Below are positions 31,151-42,874 of a stretch of DNA of 64,000 nucleotides, one piece after another; the stretch's first letter is position 1; each line of letters opens with the position of its first letter. Made by a program: the position numbers and the translations under genes. A model generated the notes under the pieces. It had not been told where the DNA came from. It searched no databases and saw nothing but the letters and a program-made list of their open reading frames with translations. This DNA is from Enterobacteriaceae bacterium 89 (GTDB lineage Bacteria > Pseudomonadota > Gammaproteobacteria > Enterobacterales > Enterobacteriaceae): positions 496,001 to 560,000 of the forward strand of contig RQJH01000003.1 of NCBI GenBank assembly GCA_014156375.1, written 5' to 3'.

Positions 31151-32323
31151 ATGTTTGATTTCTCTAAGGTTATCGACCGCCACGGCACCTGGTGCACCCA
31201 GTGGGATTACGTCGCAGACCGCTTTGGCGCAGCCGACCTGCTGCCCTTCACCATCTCAGATATGGATTTTGCGACTGCGCCCTGCGTACTGGAAGCCGTC
31301 AGCCAGCGTTTAAGCCATGGCGTGCTGGGCTACAGCCGCTGGAAGAACGATGAATTTCTTGGCGCTATCAGCCACTGGTTCCAGAAGCGCTTTGCCTCCT
31401 CCATCAACCCGGAACATATCGTCTACGGACCGTCAGTCATTTATATGATTTCGGAAATGATCCGCCAGTGGTCCCACGTGGGTGACGGCGTGGTGGTGCA
31501 TACCCCGGCCTACGATGCGTTTTATAAAGCAATTGAAGGCAATGAACGCAAGGTTGCCGCCGTGCCGCTGCATCAAACTGCCGAAGGCTGGCAGTGCGAT
31601 ATGGCGCTGCTGGAAAGCGTGCTGGCAGAGCCGCGTAATAAAATTTTGCTGCTGTGCAGCCCGCATAACCCGACCGGGAAAGTGTGGACCAAAGCCGAAC
31701 TGACGCAAATGGCTGAGCTGTGTGAAAAACACGGTGTGCGCGTCATCAGCGATGAGATCCACATGGACATGACCTGGAACGGCCATCGTCACACGCCATG
31801 GTGCGAAGTGGCAAAAGGCGACTGGGCGCTGTTCACCTCGGGCTCTAAAAGCTTCAATATTCCGGCGCTGACTGGTGCCTATGGCCTTATTGGCAATGAA
31901 GTTTCACGCAATGCGTACCTTTCTTCGCTGAAAGGCCGCGACGGCCTCTCTTCCCCTTCCGTTCCGGCTCTGGTGGCTCATATTGCGGCCTACGAACAGG
32001 GTGAAGCCTGGCTGGATGCCCTGCGCGATTATTTACAGGGCAATATGCAGTTTATCGCCAGTGAACTCAACGCCGCGTTTCCGGAGCTCAACTGGCAGCC
32101 ACCTCAGTCAACCTATCTGGCGTGGATCGATCTGCGTCCGCTGAACATTGACGACAAACTGCTGCAAAAAGTGCTGATTGAACAACAGAAAGTCGCCATT
32201 ATGCCGGGATATACCTACGGCGAAGAAGGCAACGGATTTGTGCGTCTGAATGCCGGCTGCCCGCGCAGCAAGCTGGAAAAAGGCGTTCAGGGGCTGATCA
32301 ACGCCATCCACGTCGTTCGTTAA
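31151..32323 (+). CDS. malY: Cystathionine beta-lyase / maltose regulon modulator MalY
   Basis: A 390-residue PLP-dependent class I/II aminotransferase-fold enzyme with beta C-S lyase activity. In E. coli it also binds and inhibits the activator MalT. The PLP lysine is in FTSGSKSFNIPAL, and the arginine that holds the substrate carboxylate is in FVRLNAGCP. I start at the ATG at 31151 (MFDFSKVIDRHGTW), which gives the same length as E. coli MalY; an in-frame upstream extension into the intergenic space is not supported. Operon with malX. Confidence 0.94.
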   Translation: MFDFSKVIDRHGTWCTQWDYVADRFGAADLLPFTISDMDFATAPCVLEAVSQRLSHGVLGYSRWKNDEFLGAISHWFQKRFASSINPEHIVYGPSVIYMISEMIRQWSHVGDGVVVHTPAYDAFYKAIEGNERKVAAVPLHQTAEGWQCDMALLESVLAEPRNKILLLCSPHNPTGKVWTKAELTQMAELCEKHGVRVISDEIHMDMTWNGHRHTPWCEVAKGDWALFTSGSKSFNIPALTGAYGLIGNEVSRNAYLSSLKGRDGLSSPSVPALVAHIAAYEQGEAWLDALRDYLQGNMQFIASELNAAFPELNWQPPQSTYLAWIDLRPLNIDDKLLQKVLIEQQKVAIMPGYTYGEEGNGFVRLNAGCPRSKLEKGVQGLINAIHVVR

Positions 32324-32327
32324 TTTG

Positions 32328-32355
32328 TTGCGCAACTCATTTTCCGGTTGCGCAA
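32328..32355. promoter_or_regulatory. Paired TTGCGCAA repeats upstream of add
   Basis: Two copies of the self-complementary octamer TTGCGCAA (32328-32335 and 32348-32355) stand exactly 20 bases apart, that is two helical turns, just upstream of a TATAAT at 32382-32387. The layout suggests an operator for a dimeric regulator of add. I cannot name the regulator. Confidence 0.55.
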
Positions 32356-32381
32356 AATAGCTTTTCCAGGACAATTCCCGT

Positions 32382-32387
32382 TATAAT
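32382..32387 (+). promoter_or_regulatory. -10 element of add
   Basis: A perfect TATAAT lies 32 bases before the add start codon. The -35 region (TAGCTT at 32358-32363, spacing 18) is poor, which suggests an activator-dependent or extended promoter. Confidence 0.6.
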
Positions 32388-32419
32388 GTGTCGCACTTTA
32401 ACTAAAAAAGAGTGCGACC

Positions 32420-33418
32420 ATGATCCATAAAGACCTGCCCCTGACAGACATTCATCGCCACCTTGATGGCAACATTCGCGCACAAACCATTCTTGAACTC
32501 GGTCGCCAGCATAATATCGCTTTGCCTGCTTCCTCTTTAGAAAGCCTGATCCCTCATGTTCAGGTCACCAGCCTTGAGCCTGATTTAGTGAGTTTCCTCA
32601 GCAAACTCGACTGGGGCGTGAAAGTGCTGGCCGATCTGGATGCCTGCCGCCGCGTGGCTTATGAAAATATCGAAGACGCAGCCCGTAACGGTTTGCATTA
32701 CGTCGAGCTGCGTTTTTCTCCGGGCTATATGGCTATGGCCCACAATCTGCCGGTAGCCGGTGTAGTAGAAGCGGTAATTGCCGGCGTGCAGCAAGGCTGC
32801 CGCGACTTCCCGGTGAAAGCGAATCTGATTGGCATTATGAGCCGTACCTTTGGTGAAACCGCCTGTGAACAGGAGCTCAACGCCCTGCTCGCCCATCGTG
32901 ACGCCATTACCGCCGTGGACCTGGCCGGTGACGAACTCGGCTTCCCAGGAAGCCTGTTCCTCAGTCATTTCAACCGCGCACGCGATGCGGGCTGGCATAT
33001 CACCGTGCATGCGGGCGAAGCCGCTGGCCCGGAAAGTATCTGGCAGGCGATCCGCGAACTGGGCGCTGAGCGCATCGGTCACGGCGTGAAAGCGGTTGAA
33101 GATCTGGCGCTGATGGACTTCCTGGCGGAGCAGAAAATTGGTATCGAGTCCTGCCTGACGTCTAACATTCAGACCAGCACCGTACCCACGCTGGCCCGTC
33201 ACCCGCTGAAAGTTTTCCTTGAGCATGGCGTACTGGCAAGCCTGAATACCGATGACCCGGCGGTTCAGGGCGTCGACATTATTCACGAGTATGAAGTGGC
33301 AGCGCAGGCAGCAGGTTTAACCGCAGCGCAAATTCGTCAGGCGCAGATCAACGGCCTGGAGATGGCGTTCCTGTCCGCGGCGGAGAAACAGGCGCTGATC
33401 GCGAGTGTGAAAGGTTAA
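32420..33418 (+). CDS. add: Adenosine deaminase
   Basis: A 332-residue zinc amidohydrolase that deaminates adenosine and deoxyadenosine in purine salvage. Catalytic elements: the metal-binding HxH in [23 protein letters not shown] with the third histidine, the proton-shuttling GHG in ERIGHGVKA, and [11 protein letters not shown] with the final aspartates. Sequence and place between malY and ydgJ match E. coli add. Followed by a pair of REP elements. Confidence 0.96.
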   Translation: MIHKDLPLTDIHRHLDGNIRAQTILELGRQHNIALPASSLESLIPHVQVTSLEPDLVSFLSKLDWGVKVLADLDACRRVAYENIEDAARNGLHYVELRFSPGYMAMAHNLPVAGVVEAVIAGVQQGCRDFPVKANLIGIMSRTFGETACEQELNALLAHRDAITAVDLAGDELGFPGSLFLSHFNRARDAGWHITVHAGEAAGPESIWQAIRELGAERIGHGVKAVEDLALMDFLAEQKIGIESCLTSNIQTSTVPTLARHPLKVFLEHGVLASLNTDDPAVQGVDIIHEYEVAAQAAGLTAAQIRQAQINGLEMAFLSAAEKQALIASVKG

Positions 33419-33423
33419 AAAAA

Positions 33424-33510
33424 TGCCGGATGCGACGTTTGTCTTATCCGGCCTACAAAACCACAGAATCAGCTGACCCTGTAGGCCCGGTAAGCTTGCG
33501 CCACCGGGCT
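33424..33510. repeat. REP/BIME element between add and the oxidoreductase gene
   Basis: Two imperfect palindromes, GCCGGATGCGACG...CTTATCCGGCCTAC at 33424-33456 and GTAGGCCCGG...CCACCGGGCT at 33481-33510, face each other in inverted order. These are enterobacterial REP units (GCCGGATG.../...CCGGCCTAC) arranged as a BIME between converging genes. Confidence 0.88.
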
Positions 33511-33526
33511 ATTTTCTTTTAAAGAA

Positions 33527-34567
33527 TCAGGTCAGGCTCAGCGTCGAACGATGCTTGGCCGACTCAATCCCCAGCTCAATCAGTTCCATAATCTGGATTG
33601 CCTGGCTCGCCGGTACCGGGTTTTCTGCGTTACCGTTCAGCGCATCGCGAATGCCAGCATAATATGCAGGATAGTTACCCGGAACAGTTAACCAGGTTTC
33701 TTCGATTCGCTCTTCGCCTTCCACACGCGTCACCACGCCATCGCGCATATCGTAGCCCCAGTCTTCCTGCGGCAAACGTTCACCGTTTTTCAGTCGTTCT
33801 TCCTGGGGATCCAGCCCGTATTTCACGTAGCTCGCACGGGTACCGTGGACGATGTAGCGCGCGCTTTCTGCCGCCGCCAGCAGCGTGCCATGCAGAACCA
33901 CACGACGTTGTGGATAGGTCAGCACCGCGTGGAAATAATCCGTGGACTGAGCGCCCGGACGCAGCTGCGCCAGGTCGACGTTCAGGCTGACCGGCAGGCC
34001 AAACAGGTTAATCGCCTGATCGAGCAGATGCGGGCCCAAATCGTACCAGATGCCGCTGCCCGGGCCGCCCTGTTCACGCCAGCGGTTGCGGACTTCGGGA
34101 CGATAGCGGTCGAAATGGGACTCGAAGAACGTCACTTCTCCCAGCGTGCCTTCGGCAATCAGCGCCTTAACGGTCAGAAAATCGCTGTCCCAGCGGCGGT
34201 TGTGGAACACGGAAAGCAAGCGTCCCAGGCTGCGGGCCAGCGCATCAAGCTCGCGCGCTTGTGACAGTGTCACGGTGAAGGGTTTATCCACCACCACATG
34301 TTTACCGGCTTCAAGCGCGGCTTTCGCCAGCGGGAAGTGGGTGTCGTTCGGGGTAGGAATAACAATCAGATCGATAGACGGGTCGTTGAACAGATGCTTT
34401 GGCTCGGAAACAACTTTAACGCCCGGCCAGTCTGCTTTGACTTTTGTTTCATCACTGCTGGAGACTGCCGCCAGCTCCATTCCCGGCGTGCCGCTGATCA
34501 GCGGTGCGTGGAAAGTTTTGCTCGCGTAGCCGTACCCAATTAATCCGACGCGGATAGTGTCGCTCAT
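33527..34567 (-). CDS. ydgJ: Gfo/Idh/MocA-family oxidoreductase YdgJ
   Basis: A 346-residue NAD(P)-dependent oxidoreductase. N-terminal Rossmann motif VGLIGYGYASKTFHAPLI, then the EKP-type catalytic signature in VVVDKPFTVTLSQA. It matches E. coli YdgJ in length and sequence; the substrate is unknown, probably a sugar or polyol derivative. Two ATG codons stand in tandem (34570 and 34567). GAGGG is 7 bases from the second and only 4 from the first, so I choose 34567, which also matches E. coli (MSDNIRVGL). Confidence 0.92.
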   Translation of the reverse strand: MSDTIRVGLIGYGYASKTFHAPLISGTPGMELAAVSSSDETKVKADWPGVKVVSEPKHLFNDPSIDLIVIPTPNDTHFPLAKAALEAGKHVVVDKPFTVTLSQARELDALARSLGRLLSVFHNRRWDSDFLTVKALIAEGTLGEVTFFESHFDRYRPEVRNRWREQGGPGSGIWYDLGPHLLDQAINLFGLPVSLNVDLAQLRPGAQSTDYFHAVLTYPQRRVVLHGTLLAAAESARYIVHGTRASYVKYGLDPQEERLKNGERLPQEDWGYDMRDGVVTRVEGEERIEETWLTVPGNYPAYYAGIRDALNGNAENPVPASQAIQIMELIELGIESAKHRSTLSLT

Positions 34568-34780
34568 CATGTTGCCCTCATCTGTGGATGTCTGCCATTT
34601 CACAACATCTGTAACGTCCTAACAACCCCTACTCAACAATCTCTCTCCTGTCAGCGCTGCAACTGACCTAAGTTTGCGCAAAGGGTTAAAAAAGAGGCGT
34701 TTTGCCCCGTTCACGCCCTGGCATGAAAGCCATGTTCCTGGTAACATTTCGCGCCTGGATCTCTTTGGACATTGATTGTT

Positions 34781-34921
34781 ATGACTATGGTATTTAATCG
34801 CATCGTCGAGTTGGTTGGCTGGATTGTGCTTGGGATTTGCGTTTTGCTGCTGGTTGCAGCGCATCATATCGACAACTACCAGGCGCCTGAAGTGCCTGTC
34901 GCGACGGCTCCACACAAGTAA
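34781..34921 (+). CDS. blr: Divisome-associated small membrane protein Blr
   Basis: A 46-residue single-span membrane protein. The core RIVELVGWIVLGICVLLLVA followed by HHIDNYQAPE lines up with E. coli Blr (41 residues; LIELTGWIVL, then ASHIDNYQPPE), and the C-terminus ends in HK in both. Blr binds several division proteins and its loss alters cell-wall antibiotic sensitivity in E. coli. It sits at the same place, next to ydgJ. A start at the next ATG (34787) is equally possible; the ribosome site is weak. Confidence 0.88.
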   Translation: MTMVFNRIVELVGWIVLGICVLLLVAAHHIDNYQAPEVPVATAPHK

Positions 34922-34938
34922 TTTACCGCAGAAAGTGA

Positions 34939-36435
<1,497 letters not shown>

Positions 36436-36452
36436 ATAAAGACTGTTTTCTG

Positions 36453-36499
36453 CGGCGTCAGTTGCTTATACTTCGTGCCCTGCTTTTAGACTGACGCCG
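36453..36499. repeat. Inverted repeat between the beta-glucosidase gene and ydgK
   Basis: CGGCGTCAGT (36453-36462) and ACTGACGCCG (36490-36499) are perfect complements separated by 27 bases. This could be a weak terminator (TTTC follows) or an operator just before ydgK. Confidence 0.55.
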
Positions 36500-36513
36500 T
36501 TTCAGGAGTTGTA

Positions 36514-36942
36514 ATGACCACAGAATCCGCTGAACGTATTGGTGGCTGGCTGCTTGCCCCGCTGGCCTGGCTGCTGATCGGCATGATCAGTATTACGCTT
36601 GCCCTCTTTAACTTTGTCTGGGTCCTTTTGGCCGCCAATCTGCATGCTTTGAGCACCAATAACCTGGCGATGTTAGGGCTGTCCTTCCTGTTTGCCCTGG
36701 CCATGTGGTGTTACACCCTGTGGCTCACTTCCGCGTTCTTTAAACGCCGTGCGCTGGTCCCTAAACATTACATTATCTGGCTGCTGATCTCCGTGCTGCT
36801 GGCGGTGAAAGCCTTTGCCTTTGCGCCAGTCTCCGACGTCATCGCGGCGCGCCAGCTGATTTTCCCTCTGCTGGCTGCGGCCCTGATTGTGCCCTATCTG
36901 AAGCGCTCAGCGCGCGTCAAACGCACCTTCGTCCAGCCGTAA
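36514..36942 (+). CDS. ydgK: DUF2569 inner-membrane protein YdgK
   Basis: A 142-residue protein with four membrane helices matching E. coli YdgK (DUF2569). The motif IGGWLLAPLAWL near the start is typical for the family. No known function. AGGAG stands 6 bases before the ATG at 36514. It is followed by a terminator, so it is probably not part of the rsx operon. Confidence 0.88.
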   Translation: MTTESAERIGGWLLAPLAWLLIGMISITLALFNFVWVLLAANLHALSTNNLAMLGLSFLFALAMWCYTLWLTSAFFKRRALVPKHYIIWLLISVLLAVKAFAFAPVSDVIAARQLIFPLLAAALIVPYLKRSARVKRTFVQP

Positions 36943-36963
36943 TAACCTTACAGATAATCTGTT

Positions 36964-37004
36964 GTCGCCTGAGTCGGTTTATCCGATAATAGGCGGCTTT
37001 TTTT
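36964..37004 (+). terminator. Terminator between ydgK and rsxA
   Basis: GTCGCCT (36964-36970) pairs with AGGCGGC (36991-36997), with an inner CGG/CCG pair, and a run of seven T residues follows. Confidence 0.8.
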
Positions 37005-37019
37005 CGTTTCAGGTCCAAT

Positions 37020-37601
37020 ATGACTGACTACCTGCTGCTCTTTATCGGCACCGTTCTGGTGAATAACTTCGTTCTCGTGAAGTTCCTTGGACTGTGCCCG
37101 TTTATGGGCGTTTCCAAAAAACTGGAAACGGCTATGGGAATGGGACTCGCCACCACCTTCGTGATGACGCTGGCTTCGGTCTGCGCGTGGCTGATAGATA
37201 CCTGGATCCTGATCCCGCTTAATCTCGTTTATTTACGCACCCTGGCCTTTATTCTGGTCATTGCGGTGGTGGTGCAGTTCACCGAAATGGTGGTGCGCAA
37301 AACCAGCCCGGCGCTGTATCGCCTGCTGGGTATCTTCCTGCCGCTGATCACCACCAACTGCGCGGTGCTCGGCGTGGCGCTGCTGAATATCAACCTCGGG
37401 CATAACTTCCTGCAATCGGCGCTGTACGGTTTCTCTGCCGCGGTCGGCTTCTCGCTGGTGATGGTGCTGTTTGCCGCCATTCGTGAACGTCTGGTGGTGG
37501 CCGATGTGCCCGCGCCTTTCCGTGGTAACGCCATTGCGCTGATTACCGCGGGTCTGATGTCTCTGGCCTTTATGGGCTTTAGTGGTCTGGTGAAGTTGTA
37601 A
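37020..37601 (+). CDS. rsxA: Electron transport complex subunit RsxA
   Basis: A 193-residue membrane subunit with six helices of the RnfA/NqrE type ([20 protein letters not shown] near the start; [14 protein letters not shown]). The conserved cysteines in these two segments hold the intramembrane [2Fe-2S] cluster in Rnf/Nqr complexes. First gene of rsxABCDGE, whose product uses the ion gradient and NADH to reduce the [2Fe-2S] cluster of SoxR. It overlaps rsxB by 1 base. Confidence 0.95.
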   Translation: MTDYLLLFIGTVLVNNFVLVKFLGLCPFMGVSKKLETAMGMGLATTFVMTLASVCAWLIDTWILIPLNLVYLRTLAFILVIAVVVQFTEMVVRKTSPALYRLLGIFLPLITTNCAVLGVALLNINLGHNFLQSALYGFSAAVGFSLVMVLFAAIRERLVVADVPAPFRGNAIALITAGLMSLAFMGFSGLVKL

Positions 37602-38176
37602 TGACGTTAGTGTGGATTGCCATTGCCGCACTCAGCCTGCTCGGGCTGGTGTTTGGCGGAATTCTCGGCTACGCCTCGCGCCGCTTTGCGGTGGAAGACG
37701 ATCCGATAGTAGAAAAAATTGATGAAATCCTGCCTCAGAGCCAGTGCGGCCAGTGTGGCTATCCTGGCTGCCGCCCCTATGCGGAAGCCGTAGGCCAGGG
37801 CGAAAAGATTAACCGCTGCGCTCCCGGTGGCGAAGCCGTGATGCTGAAAATTGCCACCCTGCTTAACGTTGAACCGCAGCCAATTGACGGCGACGAAGAG
37901 GCCATTGAGCCCGTGCGGATGCTGGCAGTGATCGACGAAGCGAACTGCATCGGCTGCACCAAATGTATTCAGGCCTGTCCGGTGGACGCCATCGTCGGAG
38001 CCACCCGTGCAATGCACACCGTGGTGAGCGACCTGTGCACCGGCTGCAATCTGTGCGTGGCCCCTTGCCCGACGCAGTGTATCGATTTACGTCCGGTTGC
38101 TGAAACGACCGACAGCTGGAAGTGGGATCTGCAAACCATTCCGGTCCGTATTATTCCTGTGGAACACCATGTTTAA
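37601..38176 (+). CDS. rsxB: Electron transport complex iron-sulfur subunit RsxB
   Basis: A 191-residue protein with one N-terminal membrane anchor, a four-cysteine Fe-S domain (CGQCGYPGC at about 45, plus a later cysteine in INRCAPGG) and two [4Fe-4S] ferredoxin motifs ([12 protein letters not shown] and [12 protein letters not shown]). It is the RnfB homologue that passes electrons inside the complex. It overlaps rsxC by 8 bases. Confidence 0.95.
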   Translation: MTLVWIAIAALSLLGLVFGGILGYASRRFAVEDDPIVEKIDEILPQSQCGQCGYPGCRPYAEAVGQGEKINRCAPGGEAVMLKIATLLNVEPQPIDGDEEAIEPVRMLAVIDEANCIGCTKCIQACPVDAIVGATRAMHTVVSDLCTGCNLCVAPCPTQCIDLRPVAETTDSWKWDLQTIPVRIIPVEHHV

Positions 38177-40484
38177 GTTATTTTCCGCCTTCAGAAAGGA
38201 CAAGATTTGGGATTTCGACGGTGGCATTCACCCGCCGGAAATGAAGACTCAGTCCAACGGCACGCCTCTGCGTCAGGTTCCTCTTGCGCAGCGCTATGTC
38301 ATTCCGCTGAAGCAACATATTGGTGCTGAAGGTGAACTGAGTGTCAGCGTTGGCGATCGCGTGCTGCGCGGCCAGCCGCTGACCCGTGGCTGGGGACGTA
38401 TGCTTCCGGTCCACGCACCCACTTCCGGTACGGTTATCGCCATTGCCCCTCATACCACCGCCCACCCTTCCGCGCTGGCAGAACTGAGCGTCATTATCGA
38501 GCCAGACGGTGAAGACCGCTGGATCGAGCGCGATGGCTGGAACGACTGGCAACAAAAAAGCCGTGAAGCGCTGATCGAACGCATTCACGATTTCGGCGTT
38601 GCCGGGCTTGGCGGCGCGGGTTTCCCAACCGGGACCAAACTGCGCGGCGGCGGAGATAAAATTGAAACGCTAATCATCAACGCCGCCGAGTGTGAGCCTT
38701 ACATCACCGCAGATGACCGTCTGATGCAGGACTGCGCCGCGCAGATCGTCGACGGCATTCGTATCCTCGCGCACATTCTTCAGCCGAAAGAAGTGCTGAT
38801 CGGCATTGAGGACAACAAGCCGCAGGCCATTTCGATGATGCGTGCGGTGCTGGCCGATGCGCACGGCATCAGCCTCAGAGTGATACCAACCAAATATCCG
38901 TCCGGTGGCGCGAAGCAGCTGACGCAGATCTTGACCGGCAAGCAGGTTCCCCACGGCGGTCGCTCTTCGGACATTGGTGTGCTGATGCAAAACGTCGGCA
39001 CCGCTTTTGCCGTCAAACGCGCGGTTGTGGACGGTGAGCCGTTAACCGAGCGCGTCGTGACTTTAACCGGCGAATCCGTTACCCGTCCTGGCAACGTCTG
39101 GGCTCGTCTGGGTACACCGGTTCGTCATCTGCTGGAAAACGCAGGCTTCTGCGCCACGCCGGAGCAGATGGTGATCATGGGTGGCCCGCTGATGGGCTTC
39201 ACCCTGCCCTGGCTGGATGCGCCGGTGGTGAAAATCACCAACTGTCTGCTCGCTCCTTCAGCCAGTGAAATGGGTGAACAACAGGAAGAAAAAGGCTGTA
39301 TCCGCTGCAGCGCCTGCGCAGATTCCTGCCCGGCTGATTTGCTGCCGCAGCAGCTTTACTGGTTCAGCAAAGGCCAGCAGCACGATAAAGCCACCGCGCA
39401 TAATCTCTCTGACTGCATCGAGTGCGGCGCCTGTGCGTGGGTTTGTCCAAGCAACATCCCGTTGGTGCAGTATTTCCGTCAGGAAAAGGCCGAGATTTAC
39501 GCTATCGCCCAGGAAGAAAAACGCGCGGCCGAAGCCAAAGCCCGTTTTGAAGCGCGTCTGGAACGCCTTGAGCGCGAAAAAGCCGCCCGTGCGGAACGCC
39601 ATAAACAGGCCGCCGTTCAGCCTGCCGCACAGGATAAAGATGCCATTAACGCCGCGCTGGAACGCGTGCGCGAGAAGCAACAGCAGGCCACTCAGCCGGT
39701 GGTGATCCAGTCAGGAACCAAACCTGACAACAGCGCCGTTATCGCCGCTCGCGAAGCACGTAAAGCCCAGGCTCGTGCAGCTCAGGCGGAAAAACAACAA
39801 ACTGAGGCTGTGTCCGAAGGAAGCGACCCGCGCAAAACCGCCGTCGAGGCTGCCATTGCCCGAGCTAAAGCACGCAAGGCAGAACAGCAAGTTTCCGCTG
39901 AGCCAACAGCTGAAGCCGTTGACCCGCGTAAAGCTGCCGTTGAGGCCGCGATTGCCCGAGCCAAAGCACGTAAGGCAGAACAGCAGGTTGCCGCTGAGCC
40001 AACCGCTGAAGCCATTGACCCGCGTAAAGCTGCCGTCGAAGCAGCTATCGCCCGTGCCAAAGCGCGTAAAGCTGAACAGCAGGTTGCCGCTGAGCCAACC
40101 GCTGAAGCCGTTGACCCGCGTAAAGCAGCCGTCGAAGCGGCCATTGCCCGTGCCAAAGCGCGTAAAGCTGAACAGCAGGTTTCCGTTGAACCAACTGCTG
40201 AAGCCGTTGACCCGCGTAAAACCGCCGTCGAAGCGGCCATTGCCCGTGCTAAAGCGCGCAAGGCAGAACAGCAGGTTTCCGTTGAACCAACTGCTGAAGC
40301 CGTTGACCCGCGTAAAGCCGCCGTCGAAGCGGCCATTGCCCGTGCCAAAGCGCGTAAAGCAGAACCACAGGCAGCCAACGAGCCAGAAGCTGAAGTTATC
40401 GATCCGCGCAAAGCCGCCGTCGAAGCGGCTATCGCCCGGGCCAAAGCCCGGAAAGCAGAAAAACAGGCAGTGAACGAGGAATAA
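38169..40484 (+). CDS. rsxC: Electron transport complex subunit RsxC with long repeat tail
   Basis: A 771-residue RnfC-type subunit. The N-terminal 430 residues hold the NADH/FMN-binding region ([29 protein letters not shown]) and two [4Fe-4S] motifs ([12 protein letters not shown] and [12 protein letters not shown]). The rest is a helical, Ala/Lys/Glu-rich tail with seven near-identical 32-residue repeats (consensus core [20 protein letters not shown]). I start at the ATG at 38169, inside the end of rsxB, because it gives [14 protein letters not shown], the known N-terminus; longer in-frame starts lie deep inside rsxB. E. coli RsxC is shorter (about 740 residues) because of fewer or different repeats. 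Confidence 0.94.
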   Translation: MFKLFSAFRKDKIWDFDGGIHPPEMKTQSNGTPLRQVPLAQRYVIPLKQHIGAEGELSVSVGDRVLRGQPLTRGWGRMLPVHAPTSGTVIAIAPHTTAHPSALAELSVIIEPDGEDRWIERDGWNDWQQKSREALIERIHDFGVAGLGGAGFPTGTKLRGGGDKIETLIINAAECEPYITADDRLMQDCAAQIVDGIRILAHILQPKEVLIGIEDNKPQAISMMRAVLADAHGISLRVIPTKYPSGGAKQLTQILTGKQVPHGGRSSDIGVLMQNVGTAFAVKRAVVDGEPLTERVVTLTGESVTRPGNVWARLGTPVRHLLENAGFCATPEQMVIMGGPLMGFTLPWLDAPVVKITNCLLAPSASEMGEQQEEKGCIRCSACADSCPADLLPQQLYWFSKGQQHDKATAHNLSDCIECGACAWVCPSNIPLVQYFRQEKAEIYAIAQEEKRAAEAKARFEARLERLEREKAARAERHKQAAVQPAAQDKDAINAALERVREKQQQATQPVVIQSGTKPDNSAVIAAREARKAQARAAQAEKQQTEAVSEGSDPRKTAVEAAIARAKARKAEQQVSAEPTAEAVDPRKAAVEAAIARAKARKAEQQVAAEPTAEAIDPRKAAVEAAIARAKARKAEQQVAAEPTAEAVDPRKAAVEAAIARAKARKAEQQVSVEPTAEAVDPRKTAVEAAIARAKARKAEQQVSVEPTAEAVDPRKAAVEAAIARAKARKAEPQAANEPEAEVIDPRKAAVEAAIARAKARKAEKQAVNEE
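39820..40478 (+). repeat. Seven 96-bp tandem repeats in rsxC
   Basis: Seven in-frame copies of a 96-bp unit (32 codons), marked by GACCCGCGTAAAGC or close variants about every 96 bases. The inner units are almost identical at DNA level, so the number can change by recombination. They encode the helical tail of RsxC. Confidence 0.92.
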
Positions 40485-41537
40485 ATGGTTTTCAAAATCG
40501 CAAGCTCTCCCTATACCCATAACCATCGCCAGACCTCGCGCATTATGCTGCTGGTGCTGCTGGCTACCGTGCCGGGTATCGCCGTGCAGACCTGGTTTTT
40601 CGGCTGGGGAACGCTCGTTCAGATCCTGCTTGCCGGCATAACTGCCTGCGCGGCAGAAGCGGCCATCGTTCGGTTACGCAAACAGAATATCGCTCAGTCG
40701 CTGGCCGATAACTCCGCCCTGCTGACTGGCCTGCTGCTGGCCGTCAGCCTGCCATCAATGGCGCCGTGGTGGATGATTGTGCTGGGAACCGCGTTCGCGG
40801 TGATCATCGCCAAACAGCTGTACGGTGGCCTTGGACATAACCCATTTAACCCGGCAATGATCGGCTATGTGGTGCTGCTGATTTCCTTCCCGGTGCAGAT
40901 GACCTCCTGGATGCCGCCGCATGAAATCGCGGCCACCACGCCGGGCCTGCTGGAGACAATCCAGATCATTTTCACCGGCCACGCCGCTACGGGCGCAGAC
41001 ATAAACACGCTGCGCATCGGCATTGACGGCATCAGCCAGGCGACACCGCTGGATACCTTTAAGACTTCGCTGCATGCGGGTCATAGCGTGTCTGATGTGC
41101 TGCAATACCCGATTTACCACGGCGCGCTGGCCGGGGTTGGCTGGCAGTGGGTCAACGTGGCGTATCTCGTCGGCGGCCTGTTCCTGCTGTGGCAGAAAAC
41201 CATTCGCTGGCACATTCCGGTCAGTTTCCTGCTGACGCTGGCTGTTTGCTCGACGCTGGGCTGGGTGTTCTCACCCGAATCGCTGGCTTCACCACAGATG
41301 CACATGCTGTCCGGAGCGACAATGCTCGGCGCTTTCTTTATTCTGACCGATCCGGTGACGGCTTCGACCACCAATAAAGGTCGTCTGGTCTACGGTGCGC
41401 TGGCAGGGGTTCTGGTGTGGCTTATCCGCAGTTTCGGCGGCTATCCGGACGGGGTGGCTTTCGCTACCCTGCTGGCTAACATTACCGTTCCCCTGATTGA
41501 TTACTACACGCGCCCACGCGTTTACGGACATCGCTGA
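40485..41537 (+). CDS. rsxD: Electron transport complex subunit RsxD
   Basis: A 350-residue polytopic subunit (RnfD/NqrB type), with [19 protein letters not shown] and a flavin-attachment SGAT in [20 protein letters not shown], where the threonine covalently carries FMN in Rnf complexes. It starts with the base directly after the rsxC stop codon, so translation is coupled. Confidence 0.94.
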   Translation: MVFKIASSPYTHNHRQTSRIMLLVLLATVPGIAVQTWFFGWGTLVQILLAGITACAAEAAIVRLRKQNIAQSLADNSALLTGLLLAVSLPSMAPWWMIVLGTAFAVIIAKQLYGGLGHNPFNPAMIGYVVLLISFPVQMTSWMPPHEIAATTPGLLETIQIIFTGHAATGADINTLRIGIDGISQATPLDTFKTSLHAGHSVSDVLQYPIYHGALAGVGWQWVNVAYLVGGLFLLWQKTIRWHIPVSFLLTLAVCSTLGWVFSPESLASPQMHMLSGATMLGAFFILTDPVTASTTNKGRLVYGALAGVLVWLIRSFGGYPDGVAFATLLANITVPLIDYYTRPRVYGHR

Positions 41538-41545
41538 GACAGACC

Positions 41546-42166
41546 ATGCTGAAGACTATTCGCAAACACGGCGTGACGCTTGCCCTCTTTGCCGCAGGCG
41601 CAACGGGGGCGACCGCCCTCATCAACCAGATGACCAAAAGCACCATCGACGTGCAGTCGGCAAAGCAGCAGATGGCGCTGTTCGATCAGGTGGTGCCGCA
41701 GGATCGCTATAATAACGATCTGCTGAAAAGCTGCTTCGTGGTGAATGCGCCTGAGTTAGGCAAAGGCAGCCATAAGATTTATATCGCCAGCAAAGACGAT
41801 GCGCCGGTTGCCGCCGTGATGGAAGCTACCGCGCCGGATGGCTATTCCGGTGCCATTCAGCTGTTAGTCGGGGCAGATTTTAGCGGCACCGTGCTGGGCT
41901 CCCGCGTGACGGAACATCACGAAACACCGGGCCTCGGCGATAAAATCGAACTACGGCATGGCGACTGGATCACCAGCTTTGCCGGAAAAATCATTCATGG
42001 CAGCAGCGACAGCCACTGGGCGGTGAAGAAAGACGGCGGCGATTTTGACCAGTTCACTGGCGCGACCATTACTCCTCGTGCCGTAGTGAATGCCGTGAAG
42101 CGTGCGGGACTGTTCGCCCAGACCTTGCCAGCCCAGATTAACGAACTTAGCCCCTGTGAAGAGTAA
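41546..42166 (+). CDS. rsxG: Electron transport complex subunit RsxG
   Basis: A 206-residue protein with one N-terminal membrane helix and a periplasmic FMN-binding domain. The covalent flavinylation motif is [14 protein letters not shown], the S/TGAT motif modified by ApbE. Homologue of RnfG/NqrC. It starts 8 bases after rsxD. Confidence 0.94.
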   Translation: MLKTIRKHGVTLALFAAGATGATALINQMTKSTIDVQSAKQQMALFDQVVPQDRYNNDLLKSCFVVNAPELGKGSHKIYIASKDDAPVAAVMEATAPDGYSGAIQLLVGADFSGTVLGSRVTEHHETPGLGDKIELRHGDWITSFAGKIIHGSSDSHWAVKKDGGDFDQFTGATITPRAVVNAVKRAGLFAQTLPAQINELSPCEE

Positions 42167-42169
42167 ATC

Positions 42170-42874
42170 ATGAGCGAAATAAAAGACGTTATTGTCCAGG
42201 GATTATGGAAAAACAACTCCTCGCTGGTTCAGTTGCTGGGGCTTTGCCCGCTGCTGGCCGTAACCTCTACCGCCACTAACGCCCTGGGACTTGGCCTTGC
42301 GACCACCCTGGTGCTGACGCTGACCAACCTGTTTATTTCACTGCTGCGCCGCTGGACGCCGTCAGAAATCCGTATTCCGATTTACGTGATGATTATCGCG
42401 TCGGTCGTTAGCTGCGTGCAGATGCTGATTAACGCCTATGCCTTCGGCCTGTATCAGTCGCTTGGTATCTTCATCCCGCTGATCGTCACCAACTGTATTG
42501 TGGTTGGCCGTGCGGAAGCCTTTGCCGCGAAAAAAGGCCCGGCGCTCTCTGCGCTGGATGGTTTCTCCATCGGCATGGGCGCAACCTGCGCGATGTTCGT
42601 CCTCGGCTCGCTGCGTGAAATTATTGGTAACGGCACGCTGTTTGACGGCGCGGATGGCCTGCTCGGTGGCTGGGCAAAAGTATTGCGTATCGAAGTATTC
42701 CATACCGATACGCCTTTCCTGCTGGCGATGCTGCCGCCGGGTGCGTTTATTGGCCTCGGCATGCTGTTGGCGTTAAAATACGTGATTGATCAGCGTGCGA
42801 AACAAAAAGCCAGCACCGTTCGTAACCACTGTGAAGTGGCACCGGACGTGAAAACAACCACAGGGAAAGCGTAA
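42170..42874 (+). CDS. rsxE: Electron transport complex subunit RsxE
   Basis: A 234-residue membrane subunit with six helices, related to RsxA (RnfE/NqrD type), with the cysteine-bearing [15 protein letters not shown] and [14 protein letters not shown] segments that share the membrane Fe-S cluster. The final stop overlaps the nth start by 1 base (TAATG). Confidence 0.95.
   Translation: MSEIKDVIVQGLWKNNSSLVQLLGLCPLLAVTSTATNALGLGLATTLVLTLTNLFISLLRRWTPSEIRIPIYVMIIASVVSCVQMLINAYAFGLYQSLGIFIPLIVTNCIVVGRAEAFAAKKGPALSALDGFSIGMGATCAMFVLGSLREIIGNGTLFDGADGLLGGWAKVLRIEVFHTDTPFLLAMLPPGAFIGLGMLLALKYVIDQRAKQKASTVRNHCEVAPDVKTTTGKA

Noticed and set aside
39820-40478. CRISPR-like regular repeats
   Set aside because: The whole unit repeats without unique spacers, is in frame within rsxC, and no cas genes are near.
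39711-40526. Long minus-strand open frame with Phe/Gly repeats opposite rsxC, plus a second antisense frame
   Set aside because: They are mirror products of the 96-bp rsxC repeats; the sense frame has the Fe-S domain continuity and known homologues.
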